Shown here piece after piece: positions 6,604 through 15,063 of a stretch of 32,703 bases of DNA (the stretch's first letter is position 1; every line of letters begins with the position of its first letter). Position numbers and translations under genes: made by a program. Origin of the DNA: Burkholderiales bacterium UBA2463 (GTDB lineage Bacteria > Pseudomonadota > Gammaproteobacteria > Burkholderiales > Burkholderiaceae_A); assembly GCA_002342295.1 (NCBI GenBank), contig DDPR01000008.1, forward strand, positions 13,289 to 45,991. Direction: 5' to 3'. The notes beneath the pieces are model-generated. The model was not told where the DNA came from. It searched no databases and saw only the letters and a program-made list of their open reading frames with translations.

Positions 6604-7313
6604 AGATGCTAATTCTTGCGGGAGGTTTGGGGACCCGGCTTCGGAACGTCGTCAAGGACGTTCCGAAGCCCCTAGCGCCCGTTGGTTCAACGCCGTTCCT
6701 GCACTACCAGGTCGAACACTGGATCGCACAGGGTGTCCAGTCCTTCGTGTTTCTGCTGCATCACCAGGCAGAACTCATCGACTGCTTCATAGAGGAGCGA
6801 CGAAGCAATCTGCTAGCCAGTTGCGAAGTGAAATCGATCGTCGAGCCCCAGCCGCTGGATACGGGAGGGGCCGTGGCTTATGCGGTAAGGCAACTCGGCC
6901 TTGACGGTGAGTTCATTGTGACCAATGCAGATACCTGGCTTGGATCTGGTGTACGCGAGCTCGCTAACGCTGGATCGGACACGATGGTCGTCGTCAGGCA
7001 GGATGAAGTCTCTCGTTACGGGCTGGTGGACATCGATGATGCTGGTTTCGTGTGCGGTTTCCGCGAAAAAGGCGAAAGCAGGGGCGCAGGATGGATCAAC
7101 GCCGGAATGGGGCTGTTCCGAGCAGAGCATTTCAGAAAATGGAATGGACAGCGACTGTCCCTGGAAAAAGACGTTTTCCCGGAATTGCTTGCAGCTAGAC
7201 AACTGAAGGTGCTTCCGCTGGAATCAAATTTCATCGATATTGGGGTTCCTGCAGATTATTTAAGGTTTTGCCGCTGGCAGGAGAGCGGACGTGAGGGTGG
7301 CCTGTGCAATTAA
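6600..7313 (+). CDS. hddC: D-glycero-alpha-D-manno-heptose 1-phosphate guanylyltransferase
   Basis: Nucleotidyltransferase of 237 residues that couples GTP to D-glycero-alpha-D-manno-heptose 1-phosphate, giving GDP-heptose. The N-terminal signature LAGGLGTRL (6-14) with VPKPLAPV (21-28) binds the nucleotide. PLDTGGAVAYA (85-95) and the metal-binding NAD (109-111) lie where expected, and a conserved FIDIGVPADY motif is near the C-terminus. The ATG at 6600 overlaps the gmhB stop as ATGA; the frame is open further upstream, but earlier starts would lie inside gmhB. Sequence alone cannot fully exclude a mannose-1-phosphate or glucose-1-phosphate specificity, but the flanking gmhB and hddA genes argue for HddC. 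Confidence 0.88.
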   Translation: MKMLILAGGLGTRLRNVVKDVPKPLAPVGSTPFLHYQVEHWIAQGVQSFVFLLHHQAELIDCFIEERRSNLLASCEVKSIVEPQPLDTGGAVAYAVRQLGLDGEFIVTNADTWLGSGVRELANAGSDTMVVVRQDEVSRYGLVDIDDAGFVCGFREKGESRGAGWINAGMGLFRAEHFRKWNGQRLSLEKDVFPELLAARQLKVLPLESNFIDIGVPADYLRFCRWQESGREGGLCN

Positions 7314-8692
7314 GTAACTTCCTGATTATCGAGGGTGCATCGATGCGCGACGCACTCTCCAAAATCGAAGGCAATCATCACGGGATTGTTCTAACGATTG
7401 ACAATAAAGGTGCCGTCAATGGTCTGGCGACAGATGGCGATATCAGGCGCCGCCTCCTTGAAGGTGGTTCGCTAGATGAACCTATCGCATCTTGCGCCAA
7501 TCGCACGTTCGTCTGGGAGACGCCAGCGACGTCACGTGAGTCGCTAATTAAGAAGCTTGACCACCGAATCCGATTCATCCCGATTCTTGACAAGGATCGT
7601 CGTCTCGTTAGAGTCGTCAGTCGCGAACATCTGCCAGTTCAACTCGAGGAGGCGGTCTATGCTCGATCGCGCTCGCCTGTACGCATCAGCTTTGGTGGGG
7701 GCGGATCAGACCTTACCCATTATTTTTCAGAGATCAGCGGTGCGGTCATCAACACCACGGTCTCTTTGTATACCCACGCGACACTCCGAGTTCGAGGCGA
7801 CAGTAAAATCATAATAAGTTCGCGCGACCTCGGTCAGTCGCTGGAAGCGGAAGACCTCTCGACCGCATTGAGCCAAGAGGGATGCTTCGGTCTCCTGCAA
7901 GCCATCCTAAAAGCAATCAGCCCAGACTTTGGATTTGAGCTCTATCTGCACTCCGACTTTCCTATGAAGTCAGGACTTGGAGGCTCTGCTGTAGTGTCGT
8001 CTGCTGTCCTCGGTTGTTTTAATCAGTTTCGCCGCGACAAGTGGGACATGCATGAGCTGGCCGAACTCGCCTACCAGGCTGAACGCCTGCACCTGGGCGT
8101 GGCGGGCGGCTGGCAGGACCAGTACGCAACGGTGTTCGGTGGCTTCAATTTCATGGAATTCCGGATGGACCAGAACATTGTTCATCCGCTGCGCATCCAC
8201 CCTGACACGTTGTTGGAGCTTGAGGAGAGCTTGCTACTGTGCGACACCGGCACCACCCACGAGTCCGGCGATATCCACGAGGACCAGCGCCGCGAGATGC
8301 AGCAGGACGATGTGCGCATTCTGGTGCGCAACAACGTCGAATTGTCGTACCGCATGCGCAACCTGCTGCTACGCGGTCGGCTACTCGAGTTCGGCCACGC
8401 GCTCGACGAGGCGTGGCAGACCAAGCGCCGCCTCAGTAGCAAAATATCCAACACGCGCTTGGACGCGTTGTACGACGGCGCGATTCGCAACGGCGCGCTG
8501 GGCGGCAAGCTACTGGGCGCCGGCGGCGGCGGCTTCTTCCTCTTCTACGTGCCGCCGTTCTACAAGCACCAACTAATGTCTCACCTCGAAGCCACCGGGC
8601 TGAAGGTGCAGCCGTTCCGCTTCGAGAAGGAGGGGCTGCGCGCCTGGACGGTGCGCGAGGGCAGGAACCACATCGAAATGGAATGCAAGTGA
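7304..8692 (+). CDS. hddA: CBS-domain / GHMP-kinase fusion: D-glycero-alpha-D-manno-heptose 7-phosphate kinase
   Basis: Residues 1 to about 115 form a CBS-domain pair (VLTIDNKGAVNGLATDGDIRR, then RIRFIPILDKDRRLVRVV) of the type often attached to sugar nucleotidyltransferases. Residues 122-462 are a GHMP kinase: RISFGGGGSDLTHYF (127-141), the ATP loop MKSGLGGSAVVSS (221-233), GGWQDQYAT (268-276) and KLLGAGGGGFFLFY near the C-terminus. HddA phosphorylates heptose 7-phosphate at C1. Stand-alone HddA lacks CBS domains, so the fusion is unusual and may make the kinase responsive to a nucleotide. A GTG start overlaps hddC by 10 bp. Base composition rises sharply near 8040, around residue 245, suggesting a recombination joint inside the gene, although the reading frame is intact. 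Confidence 0.85.
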   Translation: MQLSNFLIIEGASMRDALSKIEGNHHGIVLTIDNKGAVNGLATDGDIRRRLLEGGSLDEPIASCANRTFVWETPATSRESLIKKLDHRIRFIPILDKDRRLVRVVSREHLPVQLEEAVYARSRSPVRISFGGGGSDLTHYFSEISGAVINTTVSLYTHATLRVRGDSKIIISSRDLGQSLEAEDLSTALSQEGCFGLLQAILKAISPDFGFELYLHSDFPMKSGLGGSAVVSSAVLGCFNQFRRDKWDMHELAELAYQAERLHLGVAGGWQDQYATVFGGFNFMEFRMDQNIVHPLRIHPDTLLELEESLLLCDTGTTHESGDIHEDQRREMQQDDVRILVRNNVELSYRMRNLLLRGRLLEFGHALDEAWQTKRRLSSKISNTRLDALYDGAIRNGALGGKLLGAGGGGFFLFYVPPFYKHQLMSHLEATGLKVQPFRFEKEGLRAWTVREGRNHIEMECK

Positions 8693-10581
8693 CCCTGAAG
8701 ATCAACGACCGCGAGATCGGCGCGGGCCGCACCTACGTCATCGCCGAGATCGGCAACAACCACAACGGCAGCTTCGAACGGGCGATCGACATGGTCGATC
8801 GCGCCATCGTGGCGGGCGCGGATTGCGCCAAGTTTCAGATGCGCCACCTCGACGAGGTATACCGCAAGCGCAGCTTGGGAAAAGATGGCGAGGACCTGGG
8901 CACCGAGTACATCGTCGACCTGCTGCACCGCTTCGAGCTGGGCGTGGAGCAGCACCGCAAGTTGTTCGACTACTGTCGCCAGCGGGGCGTGGAGTACATG
9001 TGTACGCCTTGGGACGCGCGCAGCGTTGCGGTGCTGGAGGACTTCGGCGTGCGCGCCTACAAGGTGGCCTCCGCCGACCTCACTAACTTGCCGCTGTTGG
9101 AGGTCTTGGCGCGCACCGGTAAGCCGCTGATCTTGTCCACAGGCATGAGCCTGGCCGAGGAGGTGCGCGCCACCGTCGATTTCTTGGACGCTCGGTCGGT
9201 GGCGTACGCGCTCCTGCACTGCAATAGCACCTACCCGGCGCCGCTGCACGACATCAACCTGCGCTGGATGGCCGAACTACGCAAGATCCATCCCCTGGTC
9301 GGCTACTCGGGCCACGAGCGCGGCATCAACGTGTCGCTGGCCGCGGTGGCGTTGGGGGCGTGCATCATCGAGCGGCACTTCACGCTCGATCGCCTGATGG
9401 AGGGGCCGGACCACGCCGCTAGTCTGACCGAAGCCGAGTTCCACACGATGATCGACGGCATCCGCGAGATCGAGCTGGCTCTGGGCACCGGCGAGGCCCG
9501 CAAGCTCTCGCAGGGCGAAATGATCAACCGCGAGAACCTGGGCAAGAGCTTGGTGGCCGCTAGGCCGCTCAATGCCGGCACCGTGCTGAAGGCGGAGGAT
9601 ATCAAGATCCGCAGCCCGGGTCAGGGCCTGTCCCCGCAGAAGCTTCCCCAGCTGCTGGGCCGAAAGCTGGCGCGCGACATGCGCGACGAGGACTTCTTCT
9701 ATCCCTCCGACCTGGCGGACACGCGGGTGGAGCCGCGCTGCTACAACTTCGAGCGTCCCTGGGGCGTGCCGGTGCGCTACCACGACTTCCAGGAGTACGC
9801 CTCGCGAATCTCGCCGGACCTGTGGGAGTTCCACCTGTCGTACTCCGACATGGACCTGGATCCCGCCGACTACCTGCGCGGCACCTATGACGCCGGCTTC
9901 GTGGTGCATGCGCCGGAGCTGTTCTCCGGCAGCCGCCTGATGGATCTGGCAACGCCGGACGAGGCATACCGCAAGGACTCCATCCGCGAGACGCAGCGCG
10001 TCATCGACATCACGCGGGGGCTGCGCAAGTACTTCCCCAGGGAACAGCGGCCGATGATCGTCGCCAACGTGGGCGGCTTCACCATGGACGAACCGCTGCT
10101 GGCCAGCGCGATCCAGGGCTACTACGAGCGCTTCGCGGGCAGCCTGCAGGAGCTGGACCTCGAAGGCGTGGAGCTCATCCCGCAGACCATGGCGCCCTTC
10201 CCCTGGCATTTCGGCGGCCAGCGCTACCAGAACATCTTCGTCAAGGCGGACGAGATCGTGCACTGGTGCCGGCGCCTGGACATGCGCATGTGCTTCGACG
10301 TGTCGCACAGCCGCCTGACCTGCAACCACCTGGGTGTGGACTTCTACGACTTCGCCGCCAAGGTGGCGCCAGTCACGGCACACCTACACCTGGGGGATGC
10401 GAAGGACCTCAATGGCGAAGGCCTGCAGGTCGGCGAAGGCGATATCGACTTCGACCGCCTCGGCGCCATCCTCAAGGCAGGCAGCCCGCGCGCCTCCTTC
10501 ATCCCCGAGATCTGGCAGGGCCACAAGAACGGCGGCGAAGGCTTCTGGATCGCGCTGGAGCGCCTGGAGGGCACGCTGTGA
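8683..10581 (+). CDS. Three-domain fusion: NeuB-family synthase, SAF domain and C-terminal TIM-barrel sugar isomerase/epimerase
   Basis: Residues 1 to about 270 form a NeuB-type barrel that condenses phosphoenolpyruvate with a sugar: YVIAEIGNNHNGS (18-30), CAKFQMRHL (48-56), LSTGM (151-155), GYSGHE (207-212) and IIERHFTLDR (228-237). About 285-345 is an antifreeze-like SAF domain. Residues 355-632 form a second barrel of the xylose-isomerase-like (AP-endonuclease-2) superfamily, with CFDVSHSRL, HLHLGDAK and a terminal GEGDIDFDRLGAIL motif. Ordinary sialate synthases end after SAF near 340 residues, so this adds a whole enzyme. The ATG overlaps hddA by 10 bp, and the 3' end overlaps gmhA as GTGA. 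The product is probably a nonulosonic or related ulosonic acid; the exact sugar is unknown. Confidence 0.85.
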   Translation: MQVTLKINDREIGAGRTYVIAEIGNNHNGSFERAIDMVDRAIVAGADCAKFQMRHLDEVYRKRSLGKDGEDLGTEYIVDLLHRFELGVEQHRKLFDYCRQRGVEYMCTPWDARSVAVLEDFGVRAYKVASADLTNLPLLEVLARTGKPLILSTGMSLAEEVRATVDFLDARSVAYALLHCNSTYPAPLHDINLRWMAELRKIHPLVGYSGHERGINVSLAAVALGACIIERHFTLDRLMEGPDHAASLTEAEFHTMIDGIREIELALGTGEARKLSQGEMINRENLGKSLVAARPLNAGTVLKAEDIKIRSPGQGLSPQKLPQLLGRKLARDMRDEDFFYPSDLADTRVEPRCYNFERPWGVPVRYHDFQEYASRISPDLWEFHLSYSDMDLDPADYLRGTYDAGFVVHAPELFSGSRLMDLATPDEAYRKDSIRETQRVIDITRGLRKYFPREQRPMIVANVGGFTMDEPLLASAIQGYYERFAGSLQELDLEGVELIPQTMAPFPWHFGGQRYQNIFVKADEIVHWCRRLDMRMCFDVSHSRLTCNHLGVDFYDFAAKVAPVTAHLHLGDAKDLNGEGLQVGEGDIDFDRLGAILKAGSPRASFIPEIWQGHKNGGEGFWIALERLEGTL

Positions 10582-11171
10582 ACCCGTTCGCCCTGATCGT
10601 GCGCGAGATCGAGGATTCGATCGCCGCCAAGCAGAAGCTCCTGCGGGACGCGGGCCTGGTGGCGCAGCTCGCGAAGCTGGCGCAGGATTGCCACGACAGC
10701 CTGCGCGCCGGCGGCAAGGTGATCTTCGCCGGCAACGGCGGCAGCTTCGCCGATGCGCAGCACCTGTCGGCTGAGTTCGTGTCGCGCTTCAAGTTCGACC
10801 GCGCGCCGCTGGCGTCGCTGGCGCTCGCCACCAACAGCTCCGCCATCAGCGCGATCGGCAACGATTACGGTTACGACCAGGTCTTCTCGCGTGAGCTCGA
10901 AGCCGTGGCGAGGCCCGGCGACGTTTTCATCCCGATCACCACCAGCGGCAACAGCCCCAACGTGCTGCAGGCGATCAAGATGGCCCGCCGGCTCGAACTG
11001 CGCACCGTCTGCCTCACCGGTGAAACCGGCGGCGCCGCGAAGGAACTGTGCGAGTGCCTGCGGATGCCCTCGCGTGAAACCGCCCGCATCCAGGAGTGCC
11101 ACATCCTCGTGGGCCACATCCTCTGCGGCCTGGTGGAAAGCATGTATTTTGAGCGGGAGGGCGCGCGGTGA
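10578..11171 (+). CDS. gmhA: Phosphoheptose (sedoheptulose 7-phosphate) isomerase
   Basis: SIS-domain isomerase of 197 residues converting sedoheptulose 7-phosphate to D-glycero-D-manno-heptose 7-phosphate. Seen: GKVIFAGNGGSFADAQHLSAEF (47-68), with H and E in the places of the GmhA zinc ligands, the phosphate-binding TTSGNSPNVLQAI, and IQECHILVGHIL carrying the C-terminal zinc histidine. The GTG start overlaps the preceding stop (GTGA), and the 3' end overlaps the next gene the same way. It completes the GDP-heptose set but is separated from hddA, gmhB and hddC by the NeuB fusion. Its place between a NeuB and a NeuA gene leaves open that it serves that second pathway instead. Confidence 0.88.
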   Translation: MNPFALIVREIEDSIAAKQKLLRDAGLVAQLAKLAQDCHDSLRAGGKVIFAGNGGSFADAQHLSAEFVSRFKFDRAPLASLALATNSSAISAIGNDYGYDQVFSRELEAVARPGDVFIPITTSGNSPNVLQAIKMARRLELRTVCLTGETGGAAKELCECLRMPSRETARIQECHILVGHILCGLVESMYFEREGAR

Positions 11172-11863
11172 GCGCCACGGTCGCCATCATCCCGGCGCGC
11201 GGCGGCTCCAAGGGCATTCCGCGCAAGAACCTGGTGGACGTCTGCGGCAAGCCGCTGATCGCGTGGTCTATCCTGCAGGCGAGGAATGCGCGCCACATCG
11301 ATTCGGTCTGGGTCACCTCCGACGATGACGAGATCCTGGCGGTCGCCGAGTCCTTCGGCGCGCGGCCCATCCGGCGTCCGGCCGAGATCTCCGGCGACCA
11401 GGCCACGTCGGAATCGGCCTGGCTGCATGCGCTGGATGTGATCGAAGCCCAGGGCGTGGCTATCGGGCTCGTCGTCGCCATGCAGGCCACGTCGCCCATC
11501 CGCGAGTCCTTGGACCTTGACGGCGGCCTCGAGATGCTGCGCGAGCAGGGCTTCGACTCGCTGCTGTCGGTGGCCGAAGTGGAGGACTTCTTCACGTGGC
11601 GCATAGCTGAGAACGGTGGCGCAGAATCGGTCAACTACGACTACCGCAACCGCAAGCGCCGCCAGCAGATCGAGAAGCGCTACCTCGAGAACGGGTCCTT
11701 CTACGTGTTCCGTCCGGAGCAGCTGCGACGCGAGAACAACCGGCTGGGGGGCCTCATCGGCCTGTTCGTGATGGGACGGCACAAGATGTTCCAGATTGAC
11801 AATCCCGAGGACATCGAGCTGTGCGCGACCATGATGCGCGGCTTCGGGCTGGACCGGATATGA
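11168..11863 (+). CDS. NeuA-like CMP-nonulosonate (acylneuraminate) cytidylyltransferase
   Basis: The 231-residue protein has the CMP-sialate synthetase fold. ARGGSKGIPRKN (10-21) is the CTP-binding signature, followed by VTSDDDEI, QATSPIRES and a C-terminal DNPEDIELC, the usual end of the family with a metal-binding aspartate. It activates an ulosonic acid by transfer of CMP. It is one of two such enzymes in the window; the other is at 28757. Their sequences differ clearly, so they are probably for different sugars. The GTG start overlaps gmhA, and the ATG of the next SDR gene overlaps its stop. The substrate is presumably the product of the 8683 NeuB fusion (inference from linkage). Confidence 0.85.
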   Translation: MSATVAIIPARGGSKGIPRKNLVDVCGKPLIAWSILQARNARHIDSVWVTSDDDEILAVAESFGARPIRRPAEISGDQATSESAWLHALDVIEAQGVAIGLVVAMQATSPIRESLDLDGGLEMLREQGFDSLLSVAEVEDFFTWRIAENGGAESVNYDYRNRKRRQQIEKRYLENGSFYVFRPEQLRRENNRLGGLIGLFVMGRHKMFQIDNPEDIELCATMMRGFGLDRI

Positions 11864-12612
11864 GCGTGCCGACCGACCTGTTCCGGCTGGACGGCCGCGT
11901 GGCCATCGTCACCGGCGCCTCGCGCGGGATTGGCAACGCTGTCGCTCTGGGTCTTGCCAGCGTGGGCGCCACCGTGTTCGGTCTTGGCCGCTCGCCTGCT
12001 GCGCAAGGCGACGCGGCAGCTTTCCTGTATCGAACTTGCGACGTCACTGACAGTGCGGACTTCGGCAACTTGGTCAAGGAGATCTTTGATGGGCAAGGGC
12101 GGATCGACATCTTGGTGAACGCGGCCGGCATCACGCTACCCACACAGACGGTGGAAGACCCGTGGTCGGCGTTTCGTCAGACACTGGCCTGTAACCTCAC
12201 TGCAGTATTCGACTGTTGCCACGCCGTGCTACCTTTCATGCAGCGTAGTGGCTACGGCTCCATCATCAACGTCACCAGTATTGGTGCGGCGCTTGGCTTT
12301 CCTGGCAACCCTGGCTACGTTGCCTCCAAGGGAGGCCTAGCGGCGCTGACCCGTGCGCTTGCGCTTGACCACGGCACGCAAGGTATTCGCGTGAACAACC
12401 TGGTACCCGGCTATGTTCGCACAGCGATGACGCAGGCCAGCCATGCGGATCCCATGCGCCGGGAAGCACGTGCCGCACGTACCATGCTTGGACGCTGGGG
12501 TGAGCCGGAGGAGCTTGCAGGCGCGGTGATTTTCCTGGCCTCACCAGCAAGCAGCTACGTGACGGGCACTGATTTGTATGTCGACGGCGGCTGGGCCGCG
12601 AAAGGACTTTGA
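11860..12612 (+). CDS. SDR-family oxidoreductase (sugar or sugar-acid modifying)
   Basis: Classical short-chain dehydrogenase of 250 residues. Visible: the cofactor loop TGASRGIG, NAAGI, and the catalytic serine and YVASK tetrad after a NVTSIG strand. The C-terminus is of the type SSYVTGTDLYVDGGW. The ATG at 11860 overlaps the cytidylyltransferase stop (ATGA); the open frame further upstream lies inside that gene and is not used. It resembles 3-oxoacyl-ACP-reductase-type annotations, but the setting argues for oxidation or reduction of a sugar or nonulosonic acid. One of three SDR genes between 11860 and 15029; the exact reaction is unknown. Confidence 0.82.
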   Translation: MSVPTDLFRLDGRVAIVTGASRGIGNAVALGLASVGATVFGLGRSPAAQGDAAAFLYRTCDVTDSADFGNLVKEIFDGQGRIDILVNAAGITLPTQTVEDPWSAFRQTLACNLTAVFDCCHAVLPFMQRSGYGSIINVTSIGAALGFPGNPGYVASKGGLAALTRALALDHGTQGIRVNNLVPGYVRTAMTQASHADPMRREARAARTMLGRWGEPEELAGAVIFLASPASSYVTGTDLYVDGGWAAKGL

Positions 12613-13445
12613 TGGAAATCGGATTCATGCAAGGCCGGCTGTGCGACCGCATCGACGGAAAGATCCAGGCCTTTCCTTGGCGCGACTGGGAATCCGAGTT
12701 CCCGTTGGCGCAGGCGCTCGGACTCGGCCTGCTGGAATGGACGCTGGACCAAGAGCGCCTGCACGAGAACCCGCTTATGACGGCAGCCGGACAGACCCGC
12801 ATCCGAGAGCTCTCGGCTCGTCACGGGGTACGTGTGCTGTCGCTCACCGGCGACTGCTTCATGCAGGCTCCGTTCTACAAAGTGGATGGGGCCGCTCGCG
12901 AGGCCCTGCTTGCGGACCTGCGTGCCATCCTCGATGCCTCGGAAAATGTCGGCATCCGCTATGTGCTCATTCCGCTGGTGGACAACGGCTCGCTGCAAAC
13001 TCCGGAACATGAGGGCGCGCTGCTGGAAGGCGTGTTGCCGCTGCGGGAGCGACTTGTCGGTGCCGGCATGAAGATCGTCTTTGAGTCGGACTTCGGGCCG
13101 GCGAGGCTGGCGAAGTTCATCGAGCAATTGCCGCGGGACGCTTTCGGCATCAACTACGACATCGGCAATAGTGCCGCGCTGGGCTTCTCGCCCGCCGAGG
13201 AGATTGGCAGCTACGGCAAACGCATCGATAACGTGCACGTGAAGGACCGCAAGCTGCACGGCGCCACCGTTCCGCTCGGAACGGGCGACGCGGACTTATC
13301 GGCGGCCTTCGGCGCGCTGCGCAAGCTTGGCTACGCCGGCCACTTCATCCTGCAGACAGCCCGCGCTGACGACAACAACCACGCGGGTGCGCTCGCCCGT
13401 TACCGCGACATGACGCGCACTTGGTGGAAGCAAAGTGGATCTTGA
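12612..13445 (+). CDS. TIM-barrel sugar-phosphate isomerase/epimerase family protein
   Basis: 277 residues of the xylose-isomerase-like barrel family: MEIGFMQGRL at the start, EWTLD, VLSLTGDCF, KIVFESDFG, FGINYDIGNSAALGF and RIDNVHVKDRKL, with E, D, H and D in positions that would bind a metal. Related enzymes interconvert hexulose phosphates or inosose compounds. It is a stand-alone relative of the C-terminal barrel of the 8683 fusion, so two barrels of this superfamily belong to one gene block. I take the ATG at 12612, overlapping the preceding TGA by one base; a TTG one codon earlier is less likely. It overlaps the next SDR by 11 bp. Confidence 0.8.
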   Translation: MEIGFMQGRLCDRIDGKIQAFPWRDWESEFPLAQALGLGLLEWTLDQERLHENPLMTAAGQTRIRELSARHGVRVLSLTGDCFMQAPFYKVDGAAREALLADLRAILDASENVGIRYVLIPLVDNGSLQTPEHEGALLEGVLPLRERLVGAGMKIVFESDFGPARLAKFIEQLPRDAFGINYDIGNSAALGFSPAEEIGSYGKRIDNVHVKDRKLHGATVPLGTGDADLSAAFGALRKLGYAGHFILQTARADDNNHAGALARYRDMTRTWWKQSGS

Positions 13446-14187
13446 ACTCGACGGCAAGGTAGCCTTGGTCACCGGCTCGTCGGCCGGCATCGGTCTGAGC
13501 ATCGCTCGCATACTGGCGGCAGAAGGCGCCACGGTCGTCCTGAACGGACGGGACGCCGGTCGCCTAGAGCAGGCACAGGCTGTGCTGCCCGATGCCTCCG
13601 CTATCGTCGCCGACGTATGCGCCCCAATCGAGTGCCAGCGCCTAGTGCGCGAGGTTCTGTCGCAGCATGGTCGTTTGGACGTGCTAGTTTGCAACGCGGG
13701 CAGCGGCGCATCAGTTCCGCCCGGGCAGGAAACACCTGAGGAATGGCGGCACATGCTAGACATCAACCTGCATGCGAGTACGCAGATGGTTTGGGCCTCG
13801 ACAGATGCGCTCGCGTATTCGGCCGGTAATGTGGTCTGTATCTCATCAATCTGTGGCATCGAGGCTCTGGGTTGCCCGGTACCCTATGCGGCTGCGAAGG
13901 CGGCGCTGGAGAGCTACGTGCGTAATGCGGCGCGGCCGCTGGGCAATCGAGGCGTGCGCATCAACAGCGTCGCCCCCGGCAACATCCTTTTCCCCGGTTC
14001 CACCTGGGAGCGAAAGCTCGCCGCCGACGGTGCTGCTGTCAATGCCATGCTGCAGCGCGAAGTGGCGCTACGCACCCTGGGCCGCCCCGAGGACGTGGCT
14101 CGGCTCGTTGCCTATCTGGCATCGCCGATGGCGTCTTTCGTCACTGGAGCCACATATGTCGTGGATGGTGGACAGACAAGATCATGA
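13435..14187 (+). CDS. SDR-family oxidoreductase
   Basis: Classical SDR of 250 residues with cofactor loop TGSSAGIG, CNAGSG, and the catalytic serine in CISSICG followed by YAAAK. The C-terminus is SFVTGATYVVDGGQ. The GTG start overlaps the TIM-barrel gene by 11 bp, and the 3' end overlaps the next SDR as ATGA, so the block is translationally coupled. It probably oxidises or reduces an intermediate of the ulosonic-acid-like pathway of this block. Substrate and direction cannot be deduced from sequence. Confidence 0.82.
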   Translation: MDLELDGKVALVTGSSAGIGLSIARILAAEGATVVLNGRDAGRLEQAQAVLPDASAIVADVCAPIECQRLVREVLSQHGRLDVLVCNAGSGASVPPGQETPEEWRHMLDINLHASTQMVWASTDALAYSAGNVVCISSICGIEALGCPVPYAAAKAALESYVRNAARPLGNRGVRINSVAPGNILFPGSTWERKLAADGAAVNAMLQREVALRTLGRPEDVARLVAYLASPMASFVTGATYVVDGGQTRS

Positions 14188-15029
14188 ACCCAACTACCCT
14201 GCAACTTCCAAAACCCTTCAATCTGAGCGGGCGTGTGGCCATGATTACAGGCGGCTCCGGGCTGCTAGGCTCGCAACATGCGCTAGCGCTAGCGGAAATC
14301 GGTGCCAGCGTCGTGATCGCGGACATCGACATGGAGCGCGCGAAGGTCGAAGCGGCCAAGGTTCGCGCCGAGTTCCCTCGAGTACAAGCGATGGCTCTGA
14401 GGCTGGATGTCACCAGCCAGGCTTCCGTGACCGCTGGCCTCAACACAGTGCTGCAGAATTTTGGCGGTGTCCATGTTCTTGTGAACAACGCCGCCGTCGA
14501 CCCGAAAGTGAAGGCGGACAGCGTGGTGGAGACTTCGCGCCTAGAAAACTTCCCACTCGATCAGTGGAATTTCCAGCTCGGGGTCGGCCTCACGGGGGCA
14601 TTCCTCTGTTCCCAGGCCTTCGGCGGCTGGATGGCGGACAATGGCGGTGGAACGATCCTCAACATCGCATCCGACCTGGCGGTATTCGCCCCGGACCAGC
14701 GTCTCTACCGCAAGCCGGGGCTGCCCGAGGACCGGCAGCCGGTCAAGCCGGTCACCTATCCGGTGGTCAAGACGGCTCTCCTTGGCCTCACCCGTTACCT
14801 TGCAACCTACTGGCACGAAGCGGAGGTGCGATGCAACGCGCTTTCCCCCGGCGGCGTTTTAAACGGCCAGAGCGAGGAGTTCGTCGCCCGCCTGTCGCAT
14901 TTGATTCCGCTGGGACGGATGGCACGGGCAGATGAATACCGCGCAGCCGTTCAATTCCTGTGCTCAGATGCCTCAAGTTATATGACGGGGCAAAACGTGG
15001 TGATGGATGGGGGGAGGAGCGTCTGGTGA
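14184..15029 (+). CDS. SDR-family oxidoreductase, PtmA-like subfamily with active-site insertion
   Basis: This 281-residue SDR has TGGSGLLG in the cofactor loop, NNAAVDPK, a catalytic serine in NIASDL and YPVVK as the tyrosine/lysine pair. Serine and tyrosine are separated by an unusually long loop (APDQRLYRKPG onward) that ordinary SDRs lack. The SDR at 29488 has the same layout (GPDMGLYEG loop, ending VDGGWTAW against MDGGRSVW here), so the two are paralogues. PtmA-type SDRs of nonulosonate clusters share this plan. It ends the tightly overlapped block; 34 bases separate it from the sulfotransferase. Confidence 0.8.
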   Translation: MNPTTLQLPKPFNLSGRVAMITGGSGLLGSQHALALAEIGASVVIADIDMERAKVEAAKVRAEFPRVQAMALRLDVTSQASVTAGLNTVLQNFGGVHVLVNNAAVDPKVKADSVVETSRLENFPLDQWNFQLGVGLTGAFLCSQAFGGWMADNGGGTILNIASDLAVFAPDQRLYRKPGLPEDRQPVKPVTYPVVKTALLGLTRYLATYWHEAEVRCNALSPGGVLNGQSEEFVARLSHLIPLGRMARADEYRAAVQFLCSDASSYMTGQNVVMDGGRSVW

Positions 15030-15063
15030 TAACGCGTGTTCAGACAAGCGGAGGTTGGCGATA

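Noticed and set aside
9277..10383. Long minus-strand open frame (368 codons) opposite the NeuB fusion
   Set aside because: It mirrors the high-GC codon pattern of the plus-strand gene and has no recognisable motifs. It is a shadow of the well-supported NeuB-SAF-barrel gene.
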